In this document: piece after piece, positions 46,837-61,396 of the stretch
Layout of the letters: each line of letters starts with the position of its first letter
Position numbering within the stretch: the first letter of the stretch is position 1
Source of the DNA: Blasia pusilla
Taxonomy: Eukaryota; Marchantiophyta; Marchantiopsida; Blasiales
Length of the DNA stretch: 64,000 nt
Assembly: GCA_050084515.1 (NCBI GenBank)
Contig: CM114271.1
Span: forward strand, 806,001 to 870,000
Direction: 5' to 3'
Program-made: the position numbers and the translations under genes
The notes under the pieces: generated by a model
Database searches by the model: none
The model's input: the letters and a program-made list of their open reading frames with translations, nothing else
What the model was told of the DNA's origin: nothing

Positions 46837-49800
46837 GACAACATTGATCCGAAAGTTTATTCTAAACTAACTCATAAACTCAAGGGTGTGTATACATTCC
46901 GAGACTCAAAAACTAGGCATTTAATATGACTTCAACCGTACTTGAAATGTTGATTCTAGGAAATTTGTATCCACCTCATAGTGGACTTGCACTATATGCA
47001 ACCCAATTAGTACTTGCAATTAGCTCATAAAATGCAGTTCCATTTTCAAATTAGTTAAGGGTCCAAAATTTTTCAATTTCCAACCGAATGCATAATACAC
47101 TCAAGGCCTTTCAATCCTCTTCTTTGGGTGGGGGAAGGGGATATTTTCTTGCAAGAATCTAAAAAATTGATGAGAAAATTTTAATGTAAAAATCATATAC
47201 AAAAAATGGATGTATATGATATTTACCTTGTGTTAATGTACGCATCAACATGTGTGTATCTAAGGGACCTAGCAAGTTATTCTGCTTATATCTCATTCTC
47301 CATTCACTCCATGAAGATGTCATCTATCCACCACTTCAAGAAAATGCATGACTTGAGAAGGAAGGATTGAATCCATGACTAACTAATATGAGCATAAAGG
47401 AATAGCATGAGCCATTGTAGAGTCTTGAATAGGTTGGATGGGAGCACTTGATGGAGAATTAGATATACATAGCCATGGTCGATGAAGGCAATTGATCCAT
47501 TGTATCTTTGCAAGTTCCTTGTGGTTGCGACCATCAATTTGACCCTTAGAGTGATCATATTGGTAGTATTAGCCACCAGTAACATGTCATGTCACAACTA
47601 CTCTTCTCGTGGGAGTGCTATCTCACACAATTGTTCATCTTATCATCCTCAAAAGATGTCGTGCACGTACTTTCTTGAATTTCGATTTTTTGTGTCACAG
47701 AAGCTTGCGTTCATAAAGTCACAATCTCCTTGCTGGTCTATACCCATACATACTCATGTTAGCCACAATTTGGATCAATAAGCCTTATGTCTCTTGAGTC
47801 TGGGTTTCAGATCACCCTTCAAGCTCTAGGATCTTAATCATGATCAAATATCGACTTAACCCCTAACTCCCCAATATAGGCAAGTTATTCAAAACTTGGG
47901 ATACACTTTCTTTACATCCTAGGAAATGACATTGGTGAGTTTAGGAATCCCAATAGCCCCATAGAACTTGAACAGGTCTCTAACCGATGCTCAAAAGATC
48001 TACCCTCAATCAAAATCCAAGATTAGGATCCAAAATGGGGCTACCTAGATTTGACTTGGTGTCGAATTCCCAAAATGAACCTCATATTCCGTTTCGTGTT
48101 TTTGGTTCAACCCCACGTATTGCCCACAAATTTTAGGCATGTTTCCAGATTTTTTATTTGTTCATTTGTTAGGATATTTTGTGCATTGGAAGCAAATCAT
48201 GACAGACTTTTTTTTCTAACTCTACCTTAACCAATTTATCACGAATGCATCTTAGAACTAGTTGCCATCACCTTAACTTTAAGCATGGGGAATCACATAT
48301 AAAGATGTGGTTGATAACACCAAGTTAGATTCCTCTCTCCTTAGAATCCAGCTATTGTACGACTTGAAGGCTTCTCAAATTAAACCCAGTATTGGATTAT
48401 ATTTCTTTTCAGGTCTAGAGCCCATTAAGGCTTGCGTCTCAATTCATCCTTCAAATATTATTGACTTTAGAAACATTATACCACTATTTTGCACAACTTA
48501 TAACAATGGATATCATGATATATCATAAAGAAATGTTCAAAGTACGAAAGAAAATAGATTGCAATGCACACAATAGATAGGCAAGAACCCCATTCCTGTA
48601 TATACTATGCCATCATCATGGGTTACTACAACAAACAACAGTTGTTTAGCTTAGATTTGGATTAGTGTGCCAATTCAGTTTGGAAATAGTTGAGACTTTT
48701 CTTTCTTATTGAGTTTTTTCTCACTTTTTGAGTGATGGGCTTTTCAATTTCATGCTGGAAGCTCCGCATGCCACTTGGGGAACCCATGAGGAAGTGACGA
48801 GCATATGAGGGCCAGATTCTTTGCCATTTTTTTTTCTGTATTTGGTTTCATAGTTTGAGGCTGATTTTGCTTTGATGATATCAAGATCCCACAACTAAAA
48901 GGACTTTTTTTTTCCAGCGACTTGCAATAGAAATAGTTACAATCAAGTGCAGAACAAAGTTTCAATTGATGGACCATTCTCTTAAGAGCCCCATTTGTTA
49001 GTTTAACTTCTCAATTACAATCTCAAATATGGAGCTTCATCCATGCAATCCAAAATTTCACATATGGAGCTTCATTCGTGCAATCCAAATGTGGAGTGGA
49101 CCTTGCATTGGAGAACTTGTGTCATCTTCGCTGGGTGGGCAGCATTCAGTGATCACTGCTCATTGGCCCCATAGCATTTCAGAACCAATTGTGTAGTCTT
49201 GTGCACCTGGAGTACCAGGTACGTCACTGAAAATAAGTTGGGAAGAGAGCAAGATGAGTATGATCATGTTCAAAGAAATCCTCTTCGTTCACTTTCTAAA
49301 GTACAACATCTGGGCCCAACAACTCTGGCTGTTACATTGGTGTTTGAAACACCAGATCATACTCTTTGAGCTCTGCATTGAACATGCCTTCTGGAGATGA
49401 TGGTTGCAGTTACTTGCAATATTGCCATCTGCAAAAACCAGACAGAGTGGCTCACTTTTCCATATCACAGCACTACAATCCTATAAGAACAGTACATATA
49501 TGTGCTTCTTTGAATCCAGCATGAGAAGAATGAACCTACTCTTTTAGGCTGTACGTAGTAATCGTCGCACTCGCCAGTAGGGGGTGTTGTCTTTCTGGCC
49601 GAGAAAGTTTGAACTTCCTATGATGTCTTAGGGCCCACTGTGTTGCCAGGACAGTAAGGGGTTGTGAGATAATACAAGCCCAACAGTAATGGGTTTGGCG
49701 ATGAGAAACCATCCTCGTGCCACAAAATAACAGGGAAATTGAGTTATCCAGCGGAAAACTCGCCAGTTTAATAACGACTGCTGACATCAACTGCAGAGCT

Positions 49801-50061
49801 CAAAAAGGCTGAGCCACATGCACTCCCAAGCAGGAATCCATATAGATATCAGCTTCCTTACGAAGCATGTTCCCCAGTGTGGTTCTCCATAATCGAATCG
49901 AGCAGTTGCACTGATCAAGAGAAAAGAGACAGCTACAGAGCAGAAAATATAAGGGGTCCAGGTGTTAAATGTCGCTTATACGAACACGATAACAGCAATT
50001 AGTCTTGTTGAGGCTCCATGATTTTCCTACCATGTTGTGATAATTCAACTGCAGTGTATTA
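46837..50061. other. intergenic and 3' flank of the PPR gene
   Basis: No recognised gene. 48700-50061 is less AT-rich and may include the PPR 3' UTR; no clear polyadenylation signal was found. A short direct repeat ATATGGAGCTTCAT...TGCAATCCAAA occurs twice at 49028-49090. Confidence 0.4.
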
Positions 50062-53000
50062 TCAGACCGTTGATGTTGGTGTACATGGTAGACCTAGATT
50101 AATCATCTGCTTCTTGGCCCTGTCCTTAGCTATCTTCTCTGCCCTGCCTTTGATGTCAGCTGCTATCACATCTGCACGTTTCTCGTCATGCATGTTGACC
50201 AATCGCATAAATTTTTTGGGTCTCAAGCTGCTTCCCATGCTCTCCTCTATCTGCTTCAAGACTGGTACCATGTCCACACGCATCCAAGCCCCTTCATAAA
50301 GCACCATAGAATTCAGCTCTGGTAAACTTGATCTGTCTTCCAGCTCTAAGTCCAAACACTTGGGTGAATCTTTCAGCCACATGCCAAGAGAATGTCCTTT
50401 CGCAATTAATACTCCCGCACGAGTCTTTGATACCAGAAATGGAGAGCCCATTTCCCATAAGTGCGACTTCAATGTCTTACTCAAGGAAAGATCATTACTC
50501 CGTTTACTGCTCCCAACTATCAGAAGGACAGATTTTGACGATAGCGGTGAGCCTTGCAAGGCTGCTTCCTGGCACATCGCAAGAATCAAGCAGAATTGAG
50601 AGTTCTAACAACTATCATGCTTCAAAGATCAACAGTTAGCAACCTTTCGAATGTATGTAGTTCCCAGCATGTTCATTGGATAACTGGAGATATCATCGAG
50701 CGTGGTTTCAGCAAGAATTAAATTATCCATCTTACATTGAGGCTTGGTTAGTTGTGCCAACCTTACGTAAAACTCTGACATTAATCAAAACGTGTTTGGT
50801 ACAAGATGATTTACAGTCATAAGCACATGATTGGCAAGTAATGGTGAGCGTTCATGAATTAAGAGTTCAAATTCAAGACCTTGACCAGAGAAAAGGGGGT
50901 GAGATCACAATGTCAAGTCCGGACCTGCATTTGTATGAGCCATAGAGTCAGTGCCACAAGAGCAGCTCCTGGAGAAAGCTTGCAAAGATCAGCCTCCCAA
51001 TCACCTTCTTGCACCCTGCGACATTCATGAAGCTAGTTATTTACGCCTCAATCAAGTACTTCTTCAGAGCTTTGATTGTGGGCGAAGTGGACAACATAGG
51101 CCCACAGTTCGAAAAGAAACATCCATGTGACCTTGGAGATGAGCCCTGAGACTATAAAACTCCTGAATAAATGGGAATTTGTCTTGCTCATCCTACTTCC
51201 TCCAGTGTGGAACGGTCAGATATCTCACTGTAACCATCAGGCCAGAGTTTGGGGTGTACAGCCGTGTCAGACGGTTAGAGATTGTCATCATAGGCAGTCT
51301 AGACTTTTATACCCTGTAGAGGAATATAGCCTATCCTTTTTCTTAATGTTTGTCAGAAGTGCCAAATGGAGACCAGGCCTGTGCATATTCTAAGATCTTG
51401 CCAGCAGCGCACTTATATTTCTTTCTGTGCAGTAGCCGCTTGAAGGCATTCTTCATCAACTAGGTGTGTATAGAACTTGGTCTGCCCAGCAATTTGGTGC
51501 TTTTATAAGCAGGGTTGTGAGATGTTAGAGCAACATATTTGTCCTAGATACTGAGAACGGATGGAAATTTCTGCAGTAAACATGTATGAAATGTCACTCA
51601 GTTGCCTATTTAGATCTCCTGATTTCCCTAGCAGGGATGTGTAGAGCCAATTCACTCAAGGATTGTTTTCTCTTCCACTAGGAGGAACATATTTTTGAGT
51701 ATACTGGGTCGTCATCAGATTGATGGACTGGTGTGACTCACATCGAAGACCAGGCTTGTGAGCCTATGGGCTTCACTGGTGAAGTAGTCCAGCCCTGATT
51801 CGGAAGTTACCTTGTTGGATTTGGAATATCCCTTGCCTAAAGCCAAGCAGGATGAGATATCCTCTAGTCAAGGAATACAAGATTGAACTAGACTTCTCCG
51901 AGTCAGGAAGGGGGAGTTTAAGAGTTTTAGTGTGAAATAAAAAATTCTGAAGTGACCAGTATGGATATGCTTGGTGACAGTTGTGTGAAACTGATTTGTT
52001 GATATTAGCTTCAATTAGGACATCATTCAATGTGGTGACTCCTGAGGAATCATCTCCTGCAACTGAGACTGCGTGGATTGTTGGGTGAGATAAGTGCCAA
52101 AGCCTCAGTCCCTGGCACAGAAAGTGCACTTACATAGAGTGAAAGCACACCTATTCTTGGTGTACAGGTGTATGCAATGAAAGCTTGAGTATGATTGCTG
52201 ATGGTCCTCATCACCAGGTATGTGCCCAACCCATGTAACTCTTTTTATCACTTCGAATGAATATTCCTGAGTTCCCATGTGTGACTCCTATGTACTTGGC
52301 CTGAACTGCTAATCGGTTTAATTTACAGACTAATCTTTTTTTTGAAGAGCACCAATCAACCAAGAACTGAATGGCCACTAGTGTGTGACAATGATCTGGC
52401 CAACTCACCTTTCCAGATATGGAATCAGTAGGCGTACCTGGTAAATTCCCGGCCATAACTGTTCTTCTCAACCGCCAGTTGAAATATACGTGCTGCTGTA
52501 GCTCGTTTCTCAAATGCCCATAGAAGATCCTGAAGAACATTCAAAAGGCCAGATCCTGCTCCAGAACCGTACGCTTGTAAGCTCTCAAGTAGGCGATCCA
52601 CTTCCACCAGTAGAGAACTACTCCTCTCTGTCAACAGTCTGAGTATTTCAAGTTCGATGCACATGGTCAGGATTACTGAGAGGTTTGTTGTACCTAATGC
52701 ATTGTAAATATGATGATTGTAAATGCTTCAGACACCTAAACTATTATATAAGGAAAGAGGGGTTTGCCAAAACCCCTCCTTGGTATACTAAAACATTATA
52801 TGCTTGGTTGAACTTCTCTTTCTAATAATCACAGTTGCACTGTTCGGAGTTGAATTATGAACCACTTTAATCAGATGACAAGTCTCACAATCTCACTAGT
52901 GAGGTTGAACAACCAGAATTCACCAGAATTTACTCATCAATGATGAACTCATTTTCCGTCAGACTATCTTCAATTGAATCCTTGTTTTACCCATTTCAAA

Positions 53001-56000
53001 CTGATTGTCATAAATTGCTCAAATGAATCTAAGGAAAAAGAGAGAAGGTTGAAGTGAACCTCAGAGGAAGTGAGAATCCAGTCTCATGCAGAGCTCTAAG
53101 GAGTGCTAGAGTCTCCTTCCTTGTTCTGCATTTGCTTGCAGCTCCAACAATACAAGTCCAGGTTACATAATTGGGTGCAATTCCCTCCACATGCATTTTT
53201 TTCAACTTTGAGACTGCTGCTTCGTGGTCACCTCCTTTCAGATATCCATCGATCAAAGATGTGTACTGTATCACGTCAACATCAACCCCTGCTTCAACCA
53301 TTTCCTTAAATACAGCTTCTGCCTCCTTTGGATTCCCACCCTTTCCATAAGAATCCATCAGCATATTTAGTGCGGTCGTGGTTGGTTCAAGTCCTACCTC
53401 TTTCATGTGTGTCACCAAATCATGACTCAGCTCAGATTTTCCAGCTCTTCGATAGACATCCAACATAATGTTGTAAATTGCCTCATTTGGTCGTATCCCA
53501 AGTTCTTGCATTTCCTCAAAACAGGCTGTAGCTGCTTCCCACATTTGGAGCTGTCCATATGCAGAGAGCAACATGGAGTAGGAAGCAAGATCAGGTGCTA
53601 AGCCGACATGTTTCATTTGTTGAAGCAGAGCGCGTGCTTCTTGAACAAGCAAACGCCGACTGTACACATGAATCAGAATATTGTATGTGACTTTGTCCGG
53701 AGAGAATCCAACAGCTTGCATACCCTGAAATACCTGAACTGCCTTTTTGAAACTTCCCACTTTACTATACAAACTAATCATGGCATTAAACACAAAAGTG
53801 TCTGGCTGAAATCCTGATTCCTGCATCTCCTTCAGCGTGCATTCTGCATCTTCTACACATCCTGTCTTGGAGAATAGTCCGATGAGGCTGGTGAATGCCC
53901 AAGCTGGTAATTCATAGCCCTTATTTCGGAGTTCCTGGTACATACATTTAGCCTTCACAATGCTACCATTCTTTACATAAAAATCAAGCATAATAAGACT
54001 GGTTTGCATATCCGTTGGTATTCCCAATTCTACAAGTAATTCATAGACTTCCTCAACTTCTGTGACTCTTTTTGCCATAAGAAGAGCTTTCAGCAAATCA
54101 TTGCCAGAGTTTGAACTAGGAGTCAATCCGTCTCTGATCATCTTCTTCAAAAGATCCTCAACTTGATGGCATTGACCATACCGGGCATACGCAAGCAGAA
54201 CCATATTGTAGTCTTTAAGGGTCACAGGGATACTGGACTCACTCAAATCTCTGAAAGTATTCTCTGATTTCTCCCACTGATATTGCTTTATATATGCTTT
54301 GATAAGAGAAATATGAAGAGTGGAATCTTTCAATGTACCATGATCATCCTTGATTCGTTGGAGTAGAATGTAACCTTCATCAGGATTTCCTAATCTACAG
54401 CAAGCCAAAATGGCACTTCTATAGCAAACAAAATCAGGTACAACACCTGCATCCTGCATCTCTCTCATTGTCTGCAAAGCTTCCTCCAACATTTCTGCCA
54501 GTTCATATGCCACAATCAAAGCTCTGAAAACGTTCAAACCAATGATGTGACCCGCATCTTTCATGGTACCCAATTCTTGCTTCACCTCCTCAAATTTCTC
54601 TGCCTTGGCAAGAATAATAATCAGTTGCTCACGGATTGGTTGTTTTCCTGGAGAGGATAGTGATGCAACTAGCAGTCTTGCATCTTCGAACCTGCGAAGT
54701 TTTGCGTAGGTAGTAAGCAGCAAGTTGATTGTTGGAGCATCTACACCGATACCTTGTGAAAGTGCTTCCCTGAGAGCCCTCTCAGCTGCATCACAAAGTC
54801 CGACCTTGGCAAATGTGGTGCATAAAGCTGCCGGATCAAATCCAAGGTGCTGCATATCTTGACTCAATTGCTCCATTTCGGCATTCAAACCTGCTCTTTT
54901 ATATACCGAGAGCATCAGGCCACACTGAGTTAGGCCAGGTTTATGACCTTTCATTACCATACTCTGATAAGTGGACAGGACTTTTCCTGCCTGACCAGTG
55001 TTCAAAAACACATCTAGCATAACTGAATAAGCAAGTTTGTCGGGTTGAATTCCTGCCTGGAGCATGATTTCAATTATATTTTCAGCCTTCTTGAACATCC
55101 TTGCTTTGACATACGCACAAATCATGGCACTAAATGTATTCAAAGAGGTTTTCAAGTTGGCTTCTGTCAGCTCTCTAAAAACCCTCTCTGCATCTTTCAC
55201 TAGCCCTGCCTTGCCAAGACAATCAATCAACACTGTGAAGGTGACTGTGTCTGGACAACATCTACTGTGTTTCATCTGCTCATACGTGTCAAGAGCCTTT
55301 TCGATGAGATTTTTCTTCCCGTACATGTGGATCATAGTATTGTACGTTATCTCATCGGCATTACGCCCAGCAACTGTCATTTGTTTGCGAATCGCTTCCA
55401 CGTCTTCCACCCGTCCCTTTTTTGCATATGCATAGAGCATGGAATTGTACGTGATCGCATCAGGAGAGAACCCTTTAGCCTTCATGCTCAAGTACACCTC
55501 CTCTGCAAATTCGTCCAATCCACACCTCCCATAGACAGAAATCATGGAATTGTAAGTCCAGATGTCTGCTTGACATTTCTGCTCTTTCATCTCCTCGTAC
55601 ACCTTCACGGCATCTTCATAGCAGAAACTCGAACTGCAAGCACCGATCAAAGTATTATAGGTTACTGTATCTGGGCGTAAACCAGCCTTCCATATCTCCC
55701 CCAACAACTCCATGGCCATTCCAGGCTTTAAACCCGCCCTAGCTCGGCCACTTATGAGTGTGTTGTAAGTAACCAAATCTCTCTCACACCCCCTTTCTAG
55801 CATAAGCTTCAGGACTACCTGCATTCTTTCCCAATTTCCGTGTCGAGCATACACACTCATCATGGCGTTGAATACCTGGACACAATCACCCAACTCAGGT
55901 TCAGCCCTCTGGAATATTTCCTCAGCCAGCTTCACTTGGTTTACTCTGCCCAGAACCCCCAAGATGGTCGAGAGCATCCGGTTGTTTGGTGTGTACCAGT

Positions 56001-56628
56001 GTTTCATATTCAACCATTCGAAAAGCTCCAATGCTCTTCTCCAGTGCGTATAGCCCACCTGCTTCACGAGAAAACAGTAATCTGTGGGAGCCATCTGCTC
56101 TGGCCATTTGTTCAAGAGATCAGCCACCGTCTGGTCCTGCTCCAACTCTAGCACTGCTTCAGAAAGTCTCTGCACTCTCTCTCTCCAATCCTTGGCCTTG
56201 AGAAGTGCCAACTTTGACACCTTCCTCCGCCTCTCCTTTCCAACCAGTAGCTGGTAATCTGAGCGTTTGGGAAGAGTGGAGCCCTCCCTGGCAACAGCCA
56301 CTGATGAATCTGCGGTTCTCGTGGGCGTAAACTGGAGTTGGGTTACACCTCTCTCTTCCTCGTCTCCTGTCCAGGGCCCAGTGAATTGCACGTGGGGTGC
56401 GGGTTCCACAGCTTCGAGTTTCGCACTCCCTGAGGATTTGAATGACACATCTGTGAGTTTCTGTTGCAAGTGAGGCCAGCGCACAGAGGGTGAGGCCCGG
56501 TCATAGATGAAAGCCTTTCTAGAATCAGCAGGAGAGGAAGGTGCAGTGGAGGTGATAGCATTGTCAATTGGTGGGTTTCCTAGGCTTGGTGTGGCGCAGG
56601 CGGAGGCTGTTCCGATACCCAGAATCAT
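50062..56628 (-). CDS. EMB1270: chloroplast P-class PPR protein, EMB1270 orthologue
   Basis: Four exons: 56628-53060, 52638-52438, 51015-50925, 50568-50062, total 4368 bases, 1455 residues, close to the roughly 1440 of Arabidopsis At3g18110. Donors and acceptors are all GT/AG and join in phase: Arg split at exon 1/2, Arg split at 2/3, Gln|Glu at 3/4. Conserved blocks are RASPSVRWPHL (44-54), KAKDWRERVQ, APTDYCFLVKQVG, then about two dozen 35-residue PPR motifs from about 215 to 1175. Exons 2-4 give SLPLR/LLTERSSSLLVEV, DLLWAFEKRATAARIFQLA, and a C-terminal fold with SVLLIVGSS and LWEMGSPFL followed by RPKKFMRL, an SMR-like appearance. A Ser/Thr/Ala-rich N-terminus fits a transit peptide. In Arabidopsis the protein is essential for embryos and is reported to help splice chloroplast group II introns with CFM2. 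No damage is seen. Confidence 0.96.
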
Positions 56629-57241
56629 GGCGCCGCTCTATCCCAGAACTTCACAACACTAACTCTCGAATTGCCTCCCCAGTAAATCCCTCCTGAGCCT
56701 GGCACCTCTAGGAAACGAGCTCCTTCTTCTCTGGACTTCAGAGACGAGCTCTCAAATACTTCATTTACGCTGCCATTCCCAGTGGCTACCCTCAAACTTC
56801 GTCAGTTTGCTCAAGAAATCGCCATCACAGACTCTCCTGTTGTGCAGCCCACCTCCTTCACCATGTGGTCCACCTCCAGCATGTTCTTCCTGTTTTTCCA
56901 TCGCCCGTCTGCGACATGAATCAGATCAATCTGCCCCCATCCGACGGAACTGAATTTGTAGCTTCCAGCCTGAAATGTGAGTTCATGACGTCGGTTCTCT
57001 CTCTCTCTCTTTCTCTCTCAATTCTTTTACAATTGTGTGAAAGCTGGAGAAGATCACCGACACCACCACAACCTGATTGGTCCTTATTTATCTCTGTCTG
57101 ATCTGAACTGCTGAACGCTTCATAAATCAAAGTCGCATGGCCCTTTTATAGGATTTAACTTAGGACAGCTATTTGGGTTAGCTTTCTTTGAAAACCTCGG
57201 AATTTTTTTTGTGATAGAGTCCTCATAGGCAATAAATCATT

Positions 57242-57281
<40 letters not shown>

Positions 57282-57960
57282 CTGTGTGTGCGCGAAGACT
57301 ACATGCGCAGATTGAAGAATCGAGAATTGCGAATCAAGAATTGAGATTAAAATAATTGACTTCTGGAAAGAGATCTCTCCATACTTCTCCGTCTCCATGT
57401 GCTCTCTCTTTCTCTCTCTCTCTTTCTCAGTCTCTCTCACTCAATATTTCAAGCTTGTCAGCGTCAGCGCACGACTCTCTCCATCTCTCTCTCGGTGAGT
57501 ATTCTCGTAGCGGATTTACAGCCGCAATACCATCCACTCATTCAATTGGGTGCCTCGATTCCGGTGGACGAATCCAATCCACAGGTTGCGATGGGAAGAA
57601 GGGGCCGTTTTGCGTCGTGGAAGTCGGGGATCCGCGATGGAATTGTTTAGGGGTTACAGCTATCCCGTCCGTTCAAATTTCGAGTTCCCGTAGTGAGAGA
57701 GTAGAGCGGGGGGCGGACGGGGTCCGCTTTACTCTCGCAGGAGGCGTCTCACACATACCTACAGGCCCTCCAATCCCGTGTCTGCTTTACGGAATTCATC
57801 CGTGGAGGGTCCGGAAGTACCTACCCGCTCCCATAGAAAGGGGTCGCGGGCCAATCCCATGTCCCGATCGGACCGAATCGGACGGCCTAAAAGCACCGAC
57901 GAGAATTTGCGATGAGTTTGAATTCGCGCCGTAGTGGATCAGAATTTCTAGATAAAACAC
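56629..57960 (-). promoter_or_regulatory. 5' flank of EMB1270 with CT/GA tracts
   Basis: CT repeats (GA on the gene's strand) occur at 56997-57020, 57242-57278 and 57399-57440; such tracts are common in plant 5' UTRs and core promoters. GC content is high until about 57940 and then drops, which suggests the edge of the promoter/leader. Open frames here are low-complexity and not supported. Confidence 0.45.
57242..57278. repeat. (CT)n microsatellite upstream of EMB1270
   Basis: About 37 bases of CT repeats, 614 bases upstream of the start codon. Confidence 0.95.
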
Positions 57961-60900
57961 TATTTTGAGTTTATTTTGAGTGCTAAAGCAAAATTAAAGG
58001 AAGAAAAAATAAATTACCAAATTAAAAAAAGAAGATATTAAAAAAATGCAAGTTTACTACATTGAGAATATAATATTAATAGGGAGGGAGTGGAGAGAGT
58101 AAAAAATAAATATTAACAAGTGTGCGCCCTGAACCATAAACCCTCCATCCCTCAACTATGGAATAGTTTTTTATCCTAAAAATATTGAAAAAATACTAAA
58201 AATATAAAAAGTGGATAATTTTAGGATCAAATGTGGTGTTGGCTATACAAGAACTCGTTCCTTCTTAAGAGGTGATGTGGCACAACTGAAAAATATTATT
58301 TAAAAAATCATACTATATTTGAGGTCGTAACAAGTAAACCATAAAAAATGGATAGGAGAATAAATGGATAAAATTGATAAATAGTATAATAAATCTTCAT
58401 CTTAAATCTTAATACCAAGGGAGAATTCGGAGGGTTAGCATACAAGTACTAAGAGGGAGTGGAGTAAATCCAAACGTAATCATTAAAGTGGCTCACATCT
58501 CCATTCATCTATGGTTGAGAAGTTCTTACAAAATAACTTGCATTGTGGAGCCTCTCTACAAATCAACTTAGCACCCATATACCGGCAAAATCATATGTGG
58601 CAATAGGAGAGAGAAAATTGATTAATATGTCCGAGTGGTAGGGGCCATAATTACAAAGGATTTCAAGATATTCGAGACAACAAACTTTGATGGGATGGGG
58701 TCACAAATATGTGACTTCCTTCCATAAGGTGTAGGACATGTACTAGTGAATATGTTGCTGGTAAATTCAAAAAATAAATACTATTATGAAAAACAATAGT
58801 TTGTTGCTAACTATCATGTGCCAAACATATGGATGTTTGGAAATTTTTAAAAATCACTCACCGATAATAGTATAGATATCCATGGATGTCGCTTGCAACG
58901 TTTTAGGTACCAAAGAAGGAGAGAGATGTAATTTCAATGATCTATACAAATTTGAAATCAATGACCAAAGCTCTTTGGATATAAAAGAGCCTTGAAAATT
59001 AGGGCACATGTATCTAATGATTATTTGCAATCAAAACCACTAGCAATGTGCACACGTGATGCGTATTTGATATGTTTTACAATATTTCAATTTAATAAGA
59101 TTTTAAAAGACATATTTTTCCATATAAAATTGGGTCTCTATGTTGAAAAAATATTTTTGGCGAAGATGCGAGTTATGATCAAAAGAAATTTACTAGGAAA
59201 AAACCATCCTCCAATATAGATTTGGTTATGAAGGTACAAGAGAGTGAAAATGGCTTGCCAGCATAAAATCTTAGTAAATTTGTGACAAAAACGGTATATG
59301 ACAACATAAGCATTGAGTGACCCTAGCCACATTACCATAGGAATACATATGAAATGTGAGGTAAATGGGAAGGTGGTCACATACCCACTTACGTCCCCTC
59401 TCATCTTGGACATAGTGCTAATGTTTGCACTAGTAAGATCCCATGCAAAGCATTGGGAAAATTGGATGTATTCCCTATGTGATGGCAGACATGATAAAAC
59501 ATAGTGCCTCGTGATAAATTCAAATTTTTAATTGTTAATCATCATTATAGATACAAACCCTCACGTAAACAAGGAGGTTTTTCCTTGCTTTGAAGAGGCA
59601 GTTATAATTCATATGGATTACTCATTGGATGCATCTACTCTTTGATATCATTATTCTATTTAACATACATTTTCTTCCTACTATGGTATGAGAATTTTTT
59701 TTAGTTCCACTAATACAAGATCTTTTACATCAAAGGCGAGAGGTAATATGCCCATGTCTTGCGTTAGTTTCTTACTTTTCTTATTTATTTTTAATATTCA
59801 CCTTCTTTGATTTATTATTTATTATATAGAACATGAATTCCAAATGTTTTATTAGACATCCATAAAATTTATCTTGCAATATTGAACATTCATTATTATC
59901 TTCAAGATCATGGAAAAAGTATTGCACACTTCCTTGACATACATCAACCAAACTTTAAAACTCACAATTCATCCATTTCACGTTTAGTGGGAGAAGCGCT
60001 CTTATACGATTGAGATATGCTTTTAGAATGCATTCAAGTAGGGAAGCTATCTTTCAAGATAGAAAAAAAGCTATTTGGAATGTTGTCTCCAATATTTTGA
60101 GGATGTTTAATATGATGCAACATCTTTCCTACGTGTATACCAATTATGCTATCTTAGTTCATATTTTTTATACTCAAGTTGAAGTACTTGTTGGTAATAG
60201 TACTTCTCATATTTCTTTGGCAACATTATTCTTCATTGATAGTCTAGGTGGAACAAACAAAACCATCTAGTATAACCTTTTTTTGATAAGGATTCGAAGT
60301 GAGGGTCGCGCAGTTCTTGTTGTTACTTACATCTTTGGGGATTTTTGTTTTACTATTTGATGGAGGTTGTATTGTATATTTGCGATTCAAGATCTCTATC
60401 TTAGCACACAAGGGTTCCGTTTGCCTGAAAATATAGATTCATGACTTATATCACATATGTTATTAATCTTCAATTATATTTATCATGAAAATATTCTTCT
60501 CACATACCAATTTTTTGTATATTCTTTAGCCTATGAATAAATAGTCATATGGTGGAACTTATACAAGAGGAAATATGATTATACATGATGGAACATCTAT
60601 GATCTATTGTAACATGTTTGGAGCTTGTCAATCATAGTTTCCAAGATATCATGGATCTGCAAGATTCTCACATATAACACTTGCCATTTAGGAAAAAGAT
60701 ATTTATAGCCTTATATGCATGCTTTTTTCCCCCTGGCTAGACAACTAGCCAATACATCACCCTAGTTTGTGTGTTTATGCACACCGTTCATTCACACATT
60801 TATTTTTTAAATGCACATTTTTCCTTCATGTGAACTGATATCGATGAAGTTATTCCTTCTCCTTCATACGAACTGATATAATACTAGTTCACTATTCTCT

Positions 60901-61156
60901 CTTTGTGTGACTACAAATTGGTTTGTGTTATTCTATATTTGAGATCCGAGATCCTAAATCTTGTTGTTGCCCATTCTTTCATATTTAGATGTGCCTTCTT
61001 TTTTATGTTTGTATTAGTAATACAAACCCTTTGTTGGGATGCTTATCACTTAAGATCTCCAAAGGAGCCACACATTTTGGGTATATTTGGTGATGACTTT
61101 GAATAACTATTTCCAAATGTTCATCATGGAGATTGTCTCACTATAGTGCTTGCCAC
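57961..61156. other. AT-rich intergenic, nothing recognised
   Basis: Only short frames without domains; no tRNA or clear repeats. It ends at the LTR start at 61157. Confidence 0.4.
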
Positions 61157-61302
61157 TGTCACGTCTTTTAGGATAGATCGGTGAGATCTAATAGAGTGCC
61201 TTCGTGAGTAGTGGAGGACACGCTTAGTAGGTCACGGATGACCTGCTGAGACCCCAAGAAACCTGAGAGAGCAGGCGCCCGAGGCCCAGAAAAAGCATCA
61301 GG

Positions 61303-61331
61303 ATTATGCCATTATTACGTAATGGCATAAT
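61303..61331. repeat. palindrome inside LTR insert
   Basis: ATTATGCCATTA...TAATGGCATAAT, 12-base arms around a 5-base centre, located in a stretch missing from the other LTR copies. Confidence 0.85.
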
Positions 61332-61396
61332 GAAAAACTAAAAACCACGTGGAATGATTGCCAAAATATGCTTCCCCTTCGTTTCGGCTCATTTGG

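Noticed and set aside
57356-57934. 192-codon plus-strand frame upstream of EMB1270
   Set aside because: It begins in CT microsatellite (Ser/Leu runs) and lies in what looks like the gene's promoter. No domain recognised.
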